A stretch of 64,000 bases of DNA from Planococcus citri (taxonomy: Eukaryota; Arthropoda; Insecta; Hemiptera; Pseudococcidae), in the NCBI RefSeq assembly GCF_950023065.1, contig NC_088678.1:12452580-12516579 (forward strand). Reading direction: 5' to 3'. Shown here piece after piece: positions 23,350 to 33,479 of the stretch. The position numbers and the translations under genes were made by a program. The notes below the pieces were generated by a model. That model was given only the letters and a program-made list of their open reading frames with translations. It was not told the origin of the DNA and did not search any database. Every line of letters begins with the position of its first letter. Position 1 is the first letter of the stretch.

Positions 23350-26110
23350 AGCAACAGGTTCATGTATAGGTGGTACCGCGTAATAATCAAAGAATGGTAT
23401 TCAAATTTCAAATTTTGTGCTTGGTAGCCTCGCTGCATTGGACATACATATGCAACATCTTGTATGTTGCTTCCATTTTTCAAAATCACTCGCTGCGACA
23501 TCTGCAAGAAATCTGTCATTTTTTGAGGTTGATAATGCGAAAAATGGCACGTGCCTGCCGGATTGCGATTATCGATATGCAAAATAATGACACAGCGATT
23601 TCTGCAATTCTCGCAGAGGATTCGCAGGCTGGGAAACCTGTTATTATAGTATATCCTTCTTGCAGCGTTGTCCGTCTGAACATATTATAACACTTTAATT
23701 GTGTTAAAATTGGCATTTTTGATAACACGAAAGCTCGAACAACACCAACTACGAAAAGAAACTGGCTTCTTTAATTGAAGCTGTGTCATCGGTTTTGTGT
23801 GTGTCATGACTTGCAGAAAGGTAGTCATCGCTACATCTCATGCTGGAACCCGTAACCGGTTCCGTGCAAGTCACGGCATTATCAGGCAGCGTACCTGTCC
23901 TTTTCGGTAACGTCATCACCCGCGGAATCCTCCAGGACCATGCCTGATTTCTTCCAGATACGGGGTGCGTACCGTGGCAGAGTACCAATTATTAATATGT
24001 TCTTATGCGGCTTTTAAAAATGGTTCGTAAACCATGCTACCAAGTTCCTCTCAATTCCCTAGGTGTCAGCATCCCATTCGGACATACTTGCAACATCTTC
24101 TATGTTACTTTTCGATTCCAATCGCCAAGTCGCTGGGACAAATACAACGATTTATTTTCCAGCGAATGGGCGCGTGGTCATTTTCGGTAACTTCACTACT
24201 TCGTCTTCTGCGAAACCGTAAACTGTTACTGTCCGAGTCTGTTTCTTCGAGTAACGTTACAAGTATCCGCTTGCTGACTAGGTAGGTGAGTACCGAGGCA
24301 GAGAACCGAAATAGTGCATGTCCTTTGGATGGGTTTCAATTGGTTCGACGACCAAGAGTGCTGATCAGCGGTCTTCCTGATTTGAACATGCGTATCTAAC
24401 ACCTTGTGTGTTACAGTTCATTTTTTGGATCACATCGCCAATGATCAAGGTAACAATCGCCCTAGCAGGCGGTTCTTTCCATTGGCAATGGAGATGGCAA
24501 TACCGTGCTCTCGAACAAGCTGCATTGCGCAAGGTTGTCGGCATGGTATGCCTCCATGGCAGAGTACCAATTAATAGCATGTTCTTTTTTCAGGGCGTAA
24601 AGGGTTCGTAAACCTTGACCACTAATTTACCAATTTTGAACTTGCTGTAATTGTGAACCAGTTCGAATAATACCTTGCATCTACTCGGCGGTAGTTGCAT
24701 TTACCAACATGGTAAAAATAAACTCTCCGAGCATACCAATATAACACCTATGTGTTACGGTCTATTTTCGGTAATATCATCTACACAGCCCAAAGGTGAA
24801 GAAGTCTTTGAGCGCAAGTCTCCTCAAGATCTTGCGATTTGATGGTGACATGTCTCAATTTCTCAACATCTTGGCGCATAGATGTACCTTGGCAGAGAAC
24901 CAATTATTAATATGCTCCTAGTGGAGGTGTTACGAGCGGCTTATAAAATCCGACCTGATAGTCGATTAAAGCGCATACTTCAACTGGTTGTCATTACAAG
25001 CAAGGTGACAAGGCCGAAATGAGCTTTCAGATACGATTCGACGATCGTTTTCCTATGGCTCGAAAGACTCGATCAGTTTATCGTGTGAGAACTACACCGC
25101 GGTAGTTCTAATTACCATCGCGGTAATTGTGCTCCCTGAACATTGTATCACCTCGTGGAGATACTATCTGTCATTTTTTGGTAATAACACCCAGCGTTGA
25201 AAAAATAGTGGGTGTTTACCCAGGCAGAGTACCTGTTGTCTTTTTGGTAATGGCCCAAAGTTTCCGAAAAAATCGTGCAGAATTTTAACAGCCACTTCGG
25301 TATTACCCAGGCAGAGCACCTGTTGTCGTTTTAGGTATCGACAAAACACGAGGAAAACAACGCGAATCCGTCGCTTCTTTATATCCTGCGATACCAGGGC
25401 AGAGTACCTATTAAATTAATGTTCTTCTAGGAGACTTGCGGCTTACATTTCCAACCTGAATGTCTGAGAAGGCGCTTTGCAACTGATCGTTTTATTTGAG
25501 AGGAAAGTCAGTTTATCTTTTAAAGGGACTACACCGCGGTAATCCCGAATACCATCGCGGTAATTCTTTTGGCTCTCTGAACATTTGTAACGTTCTTGCG
25601 TTACTTCTTCAAAGCAGTACCAACAAGGTGTTACTGGAACTGAGTCCAGTGGTTTTGCTTCATCTCGAGCGGATGTGCAAGCCTTGCTGATACTTCATTT
25701 TAGGTCACGATCGGATAGCGTGAGCTTGCCTCAATCTAAGACTCTAGAAAGAGAGAGGCTCGATAGGTATCGCGTATCCGATTCGTGCCTTGGCAGAGTA
25801 CCTCTTATTTTAATGTTCTTTTGAGAGCGAGCGTCTTACATTTCCAACCTGAATGTCGGATAATGCGCATTCAACTGACCCGTTGTTGCTTGTTGAGGGC
25901 TGCGGTCCAATAAATAAATAAATAGTTGCGTTCGACGACGCATCTTGTGTCAACCAGGACAAAAAAGAGTGCTCTTCAAACTAGCTACACCTACTGTGTG
26001 GCTTATTTTAAAGAGACTTTGCGGCTTACAGTATCAACCTGTTTGTCGATTCATGCGCCATCTTGTCCTGAGGTGGAAAAAATATCTATTCAGACTGCGT
26101 GAAAATCGAT
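23350..26110. repeat. Array of degenerate 260-390-bp repeats with conserved hairpins
   Basis: Eight copies of GGCAGAGTACC (one-base variants allowed) begin at 23976, 24297, 24558, 24891, 25223, 25310, 25398 and 25792. Most are followed by an AATTATTAATATGTTCTT-like word and a GCGGCTTAC-like word. Between them sit short hairpins with changing but self-complementary stems: GCAACAT/ATGTTGC at 23452, GCAACAT/ATGTTAC at 24090, TAACAC/GTGTTA at 24397 and 24742, GTATCaCC/GGaGATAC at 25145 and GTAACG/CGTTAC at 25587. Further hairpins of TTACC/GGTAA type precede several of these. The array is noncoding and lies between the last accessory ORF and the 3' LTR. The stems keep pairing while their bases change, which suggests an RNA function such as packaging, export or stability. 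Function unknown. Confidence 0.7.
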
Positions 26111-26813
26111 TCTGGCAAATCGATTCTTCGAGTTTGCACGGGTATGTAGTACCAATTCGGCGATTGGTGCTGACGTGAGATAACTTCAACGAGTTGTCAT
26201 CACGCTTAACGAATTGCAATATACGGCGATATTGCATTAAGGGTTTGCAAAACACAAGAGAGAAAATATAAAGCAAAAAAGTCTTCGAAAATGCAAACAA
26301 AGATGTTACTAATAATAAAGTCGTTTCTACCTTCGACGAGGTAGTAACGGCTTGTAGGAACTATGTACAAATTAACGAAAATTAATACTAAAACATAAAA
26401 AAGTAAAAAATACAGAACAACTAACAAATTAAGGTGACAAACACATCACTGGGTGAAAATTCAAACAAGAAATAATACGAAATGTTACAAAAGAGAATTA
26501 ATACTAATCAAAGGAACAAAAACGTCATCACCGTGATACATCAATCACAAAAAATTAAGTCTTCTAAAAATTAGTTCAAAACGAAAATACAAGTAACAGA
26601 AAATCCATACACGTAGGTATGTAATTTGAAAACAAAAGTAATTTTAACATGATATTTACATAACAGCCATGATGAGAATAAAAACAATAAAAACTTTGAA
26701 ATATCTGCACGCAGGCAGACTTAACAAAGAAAAGAGAAAAAAAAAAAAAAAAAAAAAAAACAAAAAAAAATTTTAAAAGGAAATATTTACAGGAGTAGTA
26801 TTGAAAAAACTGG
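26111..26813. other. Noncoding stretch between the hairpin array and the last accessory ORF
   Basis: No convincing frame is present. It contains a pure A run on the plus strand (26737-26760, T-run in sense). A 180-aa minus-strand frame that crosses it (27118-26576) overlaps the 199-aa ORF in another frame and becomes a run of F codons over the T-tract, so it is not taken as real. Confidence 0.4.
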
Positions 26814-27392
26814 TCATTGCGGAGAAATCCGAATGTCATCGACGTAAGTAAGCGGCGCGGTGACTCGTTCCAATTGGATCGTGAACGGATGTGCCGTCGG
26901 CGCTTCGTTGAGCGGTAGACGATTGAATTCTGTGTTCGGCTCGGGCTCATACCGCGACTGGAGTATCTCATCGACGATGGAATCGTAGCGGTTGAGGGGA
27001 CGCACCATTGGTCGTCGATGGACCTGAGTCCAGGCGATTTGTCGCTGATCGGTCGCATGTGCCGGTCCCCGGATTGGTTGAAGTTGCGGCTCGTCGTTGG
27101 CATTGCGGGTGATCTCATAATGTCGCCGCTCTTCGCCGTTTGGCATTACCGTGATAATGTCGGTTGCTTCCGGAGTTGGCGGTCGGTGAGTGAGAATATT
27201 TGGCTGGAACCTTTGACGACGCTCGACGGTGTCATCGTTCGGTGCGAGTAAACGTCTCAACACTGGGTGCCACGGTGGAATAATTGGCCATGGTCGGACT
27301 GGAACTTCGTTGCCTCGGACTGGCCCGTGTAACACGTCCAACGACGGCTTTCGGAACGAATGCCCTACTGGCATTTTCAATACGCAGACCAT
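26814..27392 (-). CDS. Accessory ORF, proline/arginine-rich, unknown function
   Basis: The frame is open from 27413, but the likely start is the ATG at 27392, just inside a candidate splice acceptor (AG at 27404-27403 after TTTGTTCAAC). From there about 192 aa remain. The protein is rich in P, R and N (WPIIPPWHPVLRRLL near the N-terminal quarter), has no membrane segment and no motif I recognise, and ends IRISPQ. It lies downstream of the 1248-aa ORF and a small membrane-segment ORF on the same strand, so a spliced RNA is the likely messenger. Codon composition resembles the element's other frames. It may be a small basic accessory or nucleic-acid-binding protein, but that is inference. Confidence 0.5.
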   Translation of the reverse strand: MVCVLKMPVGHSFRKPSLDVLHGPVRGNEVPVRPWPIIPPWHPVLRRLLAPNDDTVERRQRFQPNILTHRPPTPEATDIITVMPNGEERRHYEITRNANDEPQLQPIRGPAHATDQRQIAWTQVHRRPMVRPLNRYDSIVDEILQSRYEPEPNTEFNRLPLNEAPTAHPFTIQLERVTAPLTYVDDIRISPQ

Positions 27393-27401
27393 TTTCTCAA
27401 C

Positions 27402-27420
27402 ACTGTTGAACAAAGTTATA
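27402..27420 (-). promoter_or_regulatory. Candidate 3' splice site before the 199-aa ORF
   Basis: Sense sequence TAACTTTGTTCAACAG precedes the first ATG of the accessory ORF by about 10 bases. It has a modest pyrimidine run and a CAG end. Confidence 0.4.
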
Positions 27421-27566
27421 GTATTAGAATTGGTAGTAAAAAACTCAACAAACTACGGCGAGTTTGTAAAAAGAGAAAAGACCACCAATTCGACGATTGG
27501 GATAAAAAAACGTAAATTTCGATCAATTCCTGTTAGAAAAGTTCGAAACTTAGTATGTTGAAAGTT

Positions 27567-27854
27567 TCAACAATTCGACGATTGTGAGCTTTCAATCTTG
27601 TAGATTTGCCAAATTAAGTCTGTGTAGAGTAACAGCAATGCAAACCATAGTATAAAATACTCTTTGTCGAGTTCAATTGAACGAGTTGTTGTTGATACAT
27701 AGAAACAGTCATCTTGATTATGACGTCTAATGCTTATGTGCGCAGTTTTTTCAGATAAGGCATACGTTACTGTGAATGCGTGCACCAATCTGTCGACAAA
27801 GCGCAATATATAATAAATATCGTTGAAGGCACACCAGCGTTCTTGAATGTTCAT
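27567..27854 (-). CDS. Small accessory ORF with a C-terminal membrane segment
   Basis: The frame is open from 27929 (120 aa), but a splice-acceptor-like TTATTTTTGATTACAG ends at 27860, and the next ATG (27854) would give about 95 aa starting MNIQERW. The C-terminal third has a strongly hydrophobic run (YFILWFALLLLYTDLIW) flanked by charged residues and a short tail, as in a single-pass membrane protein. There is no glycoprotein-like cysteine pattern, no furin-type site and no long ectodomain, so an envelope assignment is not supported. It lies between the 1248-aa and 199-aa accessory ORFs. It could still be a chance frame. Confidence 0.4.
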   Translation of the reverse strand: MNIQERWCAFNDIYYILRFVDRLVHAFTVTYALSEKTAHISIRRHNQDDCFYVSTTTRSIELDKEYFILWFALLLLYTDLIWQIYKIESSQSSNC

Positions 27855-27858
27855 TATT

Positions 27859-27877
27859 GCTGTAATCAAAAATAATT
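27859..27877 (-). promoter_or_regulatory. Candidate 3' splice site before the membrane-segment ORF
   Basis: Sense TTATTTTTGATTACAG, five bases before an ATG: a T-rich tract ending in CAG, the best-looking acceptor of the three accessory ORFs. Confidence 0.45.
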
Positions 27878-28059
27878 TCGACAAAGTAAATAAAAGACAT
27901 TGATTCAAAATCTTGTATTCTGATATCAAAAAGTCATACAGTATAGCTTATTACTACTACGACAGTGTGTTTTGGCAAATGTAAGAAAACGAAATACGAT
28001 CGAAACCAAACAAACAAAAGAAAATTTTTTAACTATTTATAAAGAAAACGCGAGTTGGT

Positions 28060-31000
28060 TTAAAGATCTTCGTCGTCTTCATCCTCCTCGTCGTCTTCAC
28101 CTTCATCGTCATTTGAAGGTTCGATTGCCGGTACGCCCGTTTGCTGTACTCCTTCATCGAGGAGCGCTGCTTCGGTGCGTGGTGATACTGGCTGTTGAGA
28201 TTCTTCGTCGTTGCGAGGACTCTCATTAGTCAGATCATAAGTACCAACGAGGTGTGCCGGCTCGGTTGTTTCGATCGCTTCAGTAGTGACTACGGTGGTC
28301 ACTACTTGTCGAATGGTAGTAAACTCATCATTCTCGACGGAATGTAGAGTTAGAGTCGTATCCTGTACCGCTGTATCAACCTTTGTGAGTATGCGCTGCT
28401 CGACTGACTGCGCTCCTTGAGGTAGTTCCTCCTCGGCGGAAGGATCTGCCGTATTGGTAAGGTCGATTGTTTTGAGCGGTTTATCCGACTCCGTTAGCGA
28501 CGTTGATCCGGTTAAGTCGACCGTTTTCACTGGTTTCTCATGCGGCGTTGATTCTGTTAAATCAAGCTTCGGCACGAGTACCTTTGGCTGAGTGCCGACT
28601 GTTCCTTCCGTCGTAGGATGTTCGGCATCAGTTTGTTTTTTCGGTTGAGACTGTGTACCGAATACCTTTTTGAGGACTAAGTTGCGCTTAAGCGCTGCGT
28701 TTACTCGCAGCTGCTTTGCACGCTGCTGTCTCGGAATGTACGTCAGTAACGTTTGCGGTGGCGAGAGCTTAGTTTTTATCGCGCTGCGTGACTTGCGCGG
28801 TTTTGACTTAACGGCTTTGGTCGTGTCGCTTTCCGATGCAGAGGCAGAGGTCGTTGAGTCGGTGGGCTCAGGTACGCCATCGGTATTGCCGAATATCTCG
28901 TACATTCGACGCTCTGTTTCGGTAGGAGGTTTACCCGATGGTGGAGTTTTTACCATGAACCCAATGTATTTGTCGTTATCGATAGTTGGGTTAGGTTTAA
29001 GACCGGTGTTGAGTACGGACGACTCATCTCCCGACTTTACCTTGCGATCTTTTGATTTATTCGACGATCGGTGCTCTGAGCGGGAGCGTTCTCTTGCTTT
29101 GGAGGTTGCGCGGGATGGAGTTTTAGACGAGCTTTGCTTAGACTTGTTTCTTGAATCTTCCGACGAGTTCCCGGATTGTTCAGAAACATTGCGGGCTGGT
29201 TTCTCCTTCGACGAGGAGATGCCCGCTTTCGCATTGTCAGCTTCTTTCTTCCACTCCATCTTTTCCTTCAGCGATTCGCGCGATTTGGCATCTGCGGCTA
29301 GTCGCTCCTGCTCTTTCGCTTTACTAGCTTTTACGTCGGCTTGAATTTTAGTGAGAACTTTGGCGCGTTCGATCACCTCCTTGTCGGTAAGCGGTTTCTG
29401 TTCGTCGTCAGAAAAACCTACATTTGTTAGGTGCAAGCCACTGTATGGTGAAATCTCAACTTTCGTTGAAGTTGTTGATTTCGCCTTTTGGTTGCGCGGG
29501 TCTAGCGGATGACATCCAGGTGTCGCTGTACCCACTTTGGGGTATGGCGGCGTACCCACTGCTTTATTTCCCAGGTAATTCGCTGTTGCCTGCTGCAACT
29601 GCGGGTTTACGTAGGATGGTGACAGGGTGTCGGTTGCGATGTCATTCGGGCTTTGCTGGAACGATGATTTGGGCAAATTGAACTGCGGCATCATTGGTGC
29701 GGAAGTTTGTTGCGAATCGACGTTCGTATCAAGCTTCGCTTTTGATGTCGGCGGCGTTGCAGGTGACGATGCTGCGCTATTAGCGTTATTCAACTCGACG
29801 GTTGAATCGCTTTTTTCGATGACTGGTTCCGGAATGAATACGGCCGCGATACAGTTTGCTACTTTTTGGTATGTGGCTTTCGTATACTTCGGTCCAAGCT
29901 CGTCCACAGATGCCAATTCGAGGTTCAAATCGTTGAGCAAATGGCTCGCTACCATATACTGGAATTTTCCGGTTCCCCAGTTGTACGAAAAGGTTTGTGT
30001 AATTTGCCGGAACGTGTTGTTGTGCAATCGGCCGCTTGCGTTCGGTGGCAACATGATTACCTGTTCGACTTTTTTATCTCCTAAAACTTCGATGAGTTTC
30101 CGGAAATTTAAGTCGAAGGTATTCGGTGGCGTAAATGCGAAGATATCATATGTACCAATCAAAATCATGAGATTTTTCGGGATTTGTTTTAATTCGACGA
30201 TTAACTCAATTAACTCCGAAATCTTCATGTCACGCTTATACATGCGTTTATCTATGTTGTCATGATATGGTTTGCCTTCCGTAATCGCATGCATGATGCC
30301 ATGAGCATGGATGTCGCCTACAATCCAATATTTGTACGCGAACAGAGCCATAACGGGTTTTGCTTCGCCGATTTTCAAACCGCAGACCGAAAAGTGTTGC
30401 GGGTAGGCATTCGTTGGGTAGAATGGCGCTAACACTTCGTGCGTTACCTCCGGGTATCGTGAATCGAAGGTGTCTCGATTTGCTTTCGTATTGGACTGTT
30501 TTCCCGGTTTTGCCCGCTTTTTCTTTTTTGGTACAACCGCCGGAGACTGGTTCGCCGTTGGTTGAGCGCTTTCGGCTTGATTCGGTACGTTCAAATTCGC
30601 GTTCGGATCAACGGAATTCTGCGTGTTGGCGGTATCAGGCGCGCTGGAGTTCGACTGCTCGCCACTTTGAGCGAGTGGTCTTCCCCAGTAGTCTGTTTCC
30701 TTCTTTCGCGGGAAATCCCAGTAAGGTGAAATCGGCGAGTGGGAACTTGCATCCGGTACAGTCGGCGCTGTACCCGGTTGCACGAACGGGATTTTGAAAC
30801 TAATAAGCGCCCCGTCGGCCGCGTCCTCGACGTGAGCGAGTGTCCGTGGGGCGGTTGTCGTAGCGGCGTTCGTCGTGATGGTGCTCGTATTCGTCGTACC
30901 GTCGATTATCGTAGCGTTCGTCGTAGCGTCCGTCGCTGCGTTCGTCGTAGCGTTCGTCGCGGCGTTCGCTGCGGCGCCTGTTATGATCGGGAAACCGGGC

Positions 31001-31806
31001 GGCGGGCGGTGGAGGCCTTGCGTAAGGTTGCTCACGGTAGCGGCGTTTGTTTGAGGTATCCCTGCGCTCACCGGCGTGGGCGCGGGGATACCTCTTTCCG
31101 CGTTTTTTGACGGCTTCGGAACTTTCGGCGTGACCTTTGGTGTACCGTTGTTGACCGGAGGTGGAGGCGGGAACGGTGACGGTACAAACCCCTGGCAGAG
31201 CTCGTTTGTCGCGGCGGTAGGTGTAGTGGTCGTCGAAATCAGCGTCGTATTCGTCGGTAAGGTGGCCGTAACCGCCGGCAGCGAAGCTGGCGTCGTCGCA
31301 TTCGAACTGGTTGCAGATTGCTGGTTCAAGTGACTGGCTATCGCTGTGGAGCTCGGGAATAGCGATGACATTTTGGCTTTACGAAGTGCCTCGTATTTCG
31401 CCGTAGTAGTTTCCAATTGAGCTTTTAAACTCGCGATCATATTATTAGCATCAGTTAATTGTACTTCGAAATCTGACATTTTCTTGTACATGTCTTCGGA
31501 CAAATCTTGTTGTAGTTCTCTGTCGGTATGCAACTGAGCGATTTCTCTACGGAGAGCTTGCAACTCGCCGGTTGCGGCTTCCGTAGGTTCAGGCGTCGAG
31601 ATTTGAATACGAGTTACCTCTACCTTGTAGCAGATGTCCTCGCTCACATCTCGTTCGCATCCAATATGTGTACACTTAGTCAACTGCACGCCGGCAGGAT
31701 TTCGAAGTTCGGAGTTTTTTATCGCTTTCATGATGCAGCTCTTATGATAAAGATGCTGACACTTGGTTATGTAGATTGATTCGGGAACCTTTTTTGTCGC
31801 CTCCAT
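28060..31806 (-). CDS. 1248-aa accessory protein: RING-like, coiled coil, SGNH-like domain
   Basis: Residues 16-50 hold CQHLYHKSC and CTHIGC, the second half of a RING-type zinc finger. The missing first pair (CDKC) lies just upstream in another frame that begins at ATG 31873 and runs into this one at an A6 run (31790-31795 on the plus strand); a one-base change there would join them. Residues about 80-147 are a coiled coil. 150-440 is T/N/P-rich and disordered, with NATT-type repeats. Residues about 490-660 resemble an SGNH/GDSL hydrolase fold: VGDIHAHG (block I, Ser replaced by Ile), MILIGTYDIF (block III) and a C-terminal KYTKATYQKVANCI helix. The catalytic His is not seen, so it is probably non-enzymatic. 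The tail has an SR-rich patch and ends in an acidic run. It is the first ORF after pol and probably uses spliced RNA. Confidence 0.8.
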   Translation of the reverse strand: MEATKKVPESIYITKCQHLYHKSCIMKAIKNSELRNPAGVQLTKCTHIGCERDVSEDICYKVEVTRIQISTPEPTEAATGELQALRREIAQLHTDRELQQDLSEDMYKKMSDFEVQLTDANNMIASLKAQLETTTAKYEALRKAKMSSLFPSSTAIASHLNQQSATSSNATTPASLPAVTATLPTNTTLISTTTTPTAATNELCQGFVPSPFPPPPPVNNGTPKVTPKVPKPSKNAERGIPAPTPVSAGIPQTNAATVSNLTQGLHRPPPGFPIITGAAANAATNATTNAATDATTNATIIDGTTNTSTITTNAATTTAPRTLAHVEDAADGALISFKIPFVQPGTAPTVPDASSHSPISPYWDFPRKKETDYWGRPLAQSGEQSNSSAPDTANTQNSVDPNANLNVPNQAESAQPTANQSPAVVPKKKKRAKPGKQSNTKANRDTFDSRYPEVTHEVLAPFYPTNAYPQHFSVCGLKIGEAKPVMALFAYKYWIVGDIHAHGIMHAITEGKPYHDNIDKRMYKRDMKISELIELIVELKQIPKNLMILIGTYDIFAFTPPNTFDLNFRKLIEVLGDKKVEQVIMLPPNASGRLHNNTFRQITQTFSYNWGTGKFQYMVASHLLNDLNLELASVDELGPKYTKATYQKVANCIAAVFIPEPVIEKSDSTVELNNANSAASSPATPPTSKAKLDTNVDSQQTSAPMMPQFNLPKSSFQQSPNDIATDTLSPSYVNPQLQQATANYLGNKAVGTPPYPKVGTATPGCHPLDPRNQKAKSTTSTKVEISPYSGLHLTNVGFSDDEQKPLTDKEVIERAKVLTKIQADVKASKAKEQERLAADAKSRESLKEKMEWKKEADNAKAGISSSKEKPARNVSEQSGNSSEDSRNKSKQSSSKTPSRATSKARERSRSEHRSSNKSKDRKVKSGDESSVLNTGLKPNPTIDNDKYIGFMVKTPPSGKPPTETERRMYEIFGNTDGVPEPTDSTTSASASESDTTKAVKSKPRKSRSAIKTKLSPPQTLLTYIPRQQRAKQLRVNAALKRNLVLKKVFGTQSQPKKQTDAEHPTTEGTVGTQPKVLVPKLDLTESTPHEKPVKTVDLTGSTSLTESDKPLKTIDLTNTADPSAEEELPQGAQSVEQRILTKVDTAVQDTTLTLHSVENDEFTTIRQVVTTVVTTEAIETTEPAHLVGTYDLTNESPRNDEESQQPVSPRTEAALLDEGVQQTGVPAIEPSNDDEGEDDEEDEDDEDL

Positions 31807-31873
31807 ACTGCTTGCCTGGTGACGTAATCACCAAACCGCATTTGTCGCATGCGAGATGCGTAGATTCTGCCAT
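31804..31873 (-). other. Upstream frame encoding the first zinc ligands of the RING-like finger
   Basis: An ATG at 31873 opens a frame of about 28 codons that contains a C-x2-C pair (CDKC at about codons 9-12). It then reaches the A6 run, where the downstream 1248-aa frame lies at +1. The spacing suits a RING finger continuing into CxHxxHxxC. Either the run has gained one A (mutation or assembly error in a homopolymer) or the frames are joined by slippage at translation or transcription. Initiation at 31806 would give a protein with half a finger. Confidence 0.6.
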
Positions 31874-31882
31874 CACACAGGA

Positions 31883-31900
31883 GCTGACGACAAATATTTA
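31883..31900 (-). promoter_or_regulatory. Candidate 3' splice site before the 1248-aa ORF
   Basis: Sense TTTAAATATTTGTCGTCAG ends about 11 bases before the ATG at 31873. It supports the upstream ATG as the true start of the RING-like protein. Confidence 0.4.
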
Positions 31901-33479
31901 AAATTGAAACGAGAAACGAAAATACTATACTCGAAATAAGTAGTAATTACTTACGATAGCAACGCAAAAATAAGACGCGAAGACAGAATACGAAGATTCA
32001 AAAACGCATTAGCAAAACATATAGCAAGAGCAAAGGCATGTACTCGGTAGCACGTGAAACGAAATAATGATTTCGATAGTTGGATCAGGTTCGTCGTTGC
32101 TTCCAACTGCCGAGTCTTTCCCCCACTTCGCTACTCGGCGGCAGCGAACGGGATTGGTCGAACTCGGCGTTGTGTTGGTAGCGATGCGCTTGAACGGCAG
32201 GTTTTGACTATAACCTTCTAGAATGTTCTAAGCAGAAAATATCAGACGGCGCCGATTTTCCTGGAACGGGTTTGTCAAAATGTGCGCCTAAATGCGCAGT
32301 TCGGCGGTCTTTATTGTTATGATAAACTACGTCGCAATTAAATCGAATTCTTTAACGGCCTGTCAGCCATTTTGCTATCGCTACGAGTCACGTCGCTTTC
32401 TTTTCATCGAAAGAAAACATCTGCCTTTTGCTAAATGCACGTTTTTTCTTTGTCTCGAAATTGTTGTGTCAGATTTCATCATCGATTCCAATCTTTTATC
32501 GGATTCGATGGTTGAAATTTGCGTGCTGGTGGTTTTTGTTATTATCGCCTCGAAATTCTAATTATTCAAATTTCTATTTGTCATCGATTAAATATTACTA
32601 CTCCTGTGGTTTTTATTTATGTCTTTTTCAGGTATTTGTTCGAAGAAATTTGCGTCACAGTCTTTTACTGTATTGCAAAAATTTCGTGAAAAAATATCCA
32701 AAATCTATTATTTCGGTCATTTTATTCACGTTTTGGAATTTTCAAAATTACATTTTGAGATTTGAAATAATTTCGAGTCAACAAAATTTTATTTATTTTG
32801 GGCTCTTAATTAATTTCAAAAATTTCTCATTGCCTCGAAACGCTTTGCAATGCACGAATCTGATTTTCTCGCAAACATGAGGGCATATGTATGTGAAAAA
32901 TGAATTTCAAAATCTATTATTTCGAAAAAAATTTCGAACTTGTCTGCGTCAGAAAATTGCGTTTTTGTAATTTTATCTCTTCGAATTTTGAGTTGCAGTG
33001 TTAAGAAAGGGCATATGGATTTGTACATGAATCTCAGTATACTAACTAAGTTTTACCTGTACGAATAGTTCCAAAGGTAACTTTCTGAATAAAGTTGCCA
33101 AGTTGTTGATTTATTCCAATTCGAATTCTATTTTTCTGATTACTTTTTAACTGCTACTTTCTGTTGCGAAAATCTGATTATTTTCATCATACTCGTAGTT
33201 GTTTCATCGAGAAAAAACAAACATTGTATTACTTAACACTGATACTGGCAATTTCAAACGACTACATAATTAGTCACTGTACCTGTATTTTCTACTTCTA
33301 AATGCTACGTCTGGCAACGTTGCTATATTCCATTTGTACCGCTGGCGGTATTTTATACTACGATAAAATTTGCTCGCCCTTCGTATACGATCTGGAATCT
33401 GTATGAAAATACGTGAACGTTATTAGCGATCATAATTTCTAAATAAATTATTACTGCTAATTATTCATAAATCTAGGTT
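31901..33479. other. Noncoding stretch of the giant element (inter-ORF)
   Basis: No minus-strand frame of interest. 32400-33010 is rich in short repeated words (ATCTATTATTTCG at 32703 and 32912; GGGCATATG at about 32882 and 33008, with a GGGGCATACG cousin at 35774). A 150-aa plus-strand frame at 32428 is antisense to the element and has no recognisable feature. 32020-32300 is GC-richer and unique. Confidence 0.4.

Noticed and set aside
23121..23582. 153-aa minus-strand frame
   Set aside because: It ends inside the 3' LTR, covers the polypurine tract and the first unit of the hairpin array, and has no recognisable domain.
23976..25802. CRISPR array reading of the GGCAGAGTACC repeats
   Set aside because: Spacing is irregular (87-394 bp), repeats are short and degenerate, and the context is a eukaryotic retrotransposon.
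26576..27118. 180-aa minus-strand frame
   Set aside because: It overlaps the 199-aa ORF in another frame and runs through a T-tract as a string of phenylalanines.
27567..27929. Envelope glycoprotein reading of the small membrane-segment ORF
   Set aside because: It is too short and has no ectodomain, cysteine framework, fusion peptide or cleavage site. It is kept only as a small ORF with a membrane segment.
28670..31333. Plus-strand frames of 85-224 aa
   Set aside because: They are antisense shadows of the 1248-aa accessory ORF, with S/R/G-rich composition from its codons.
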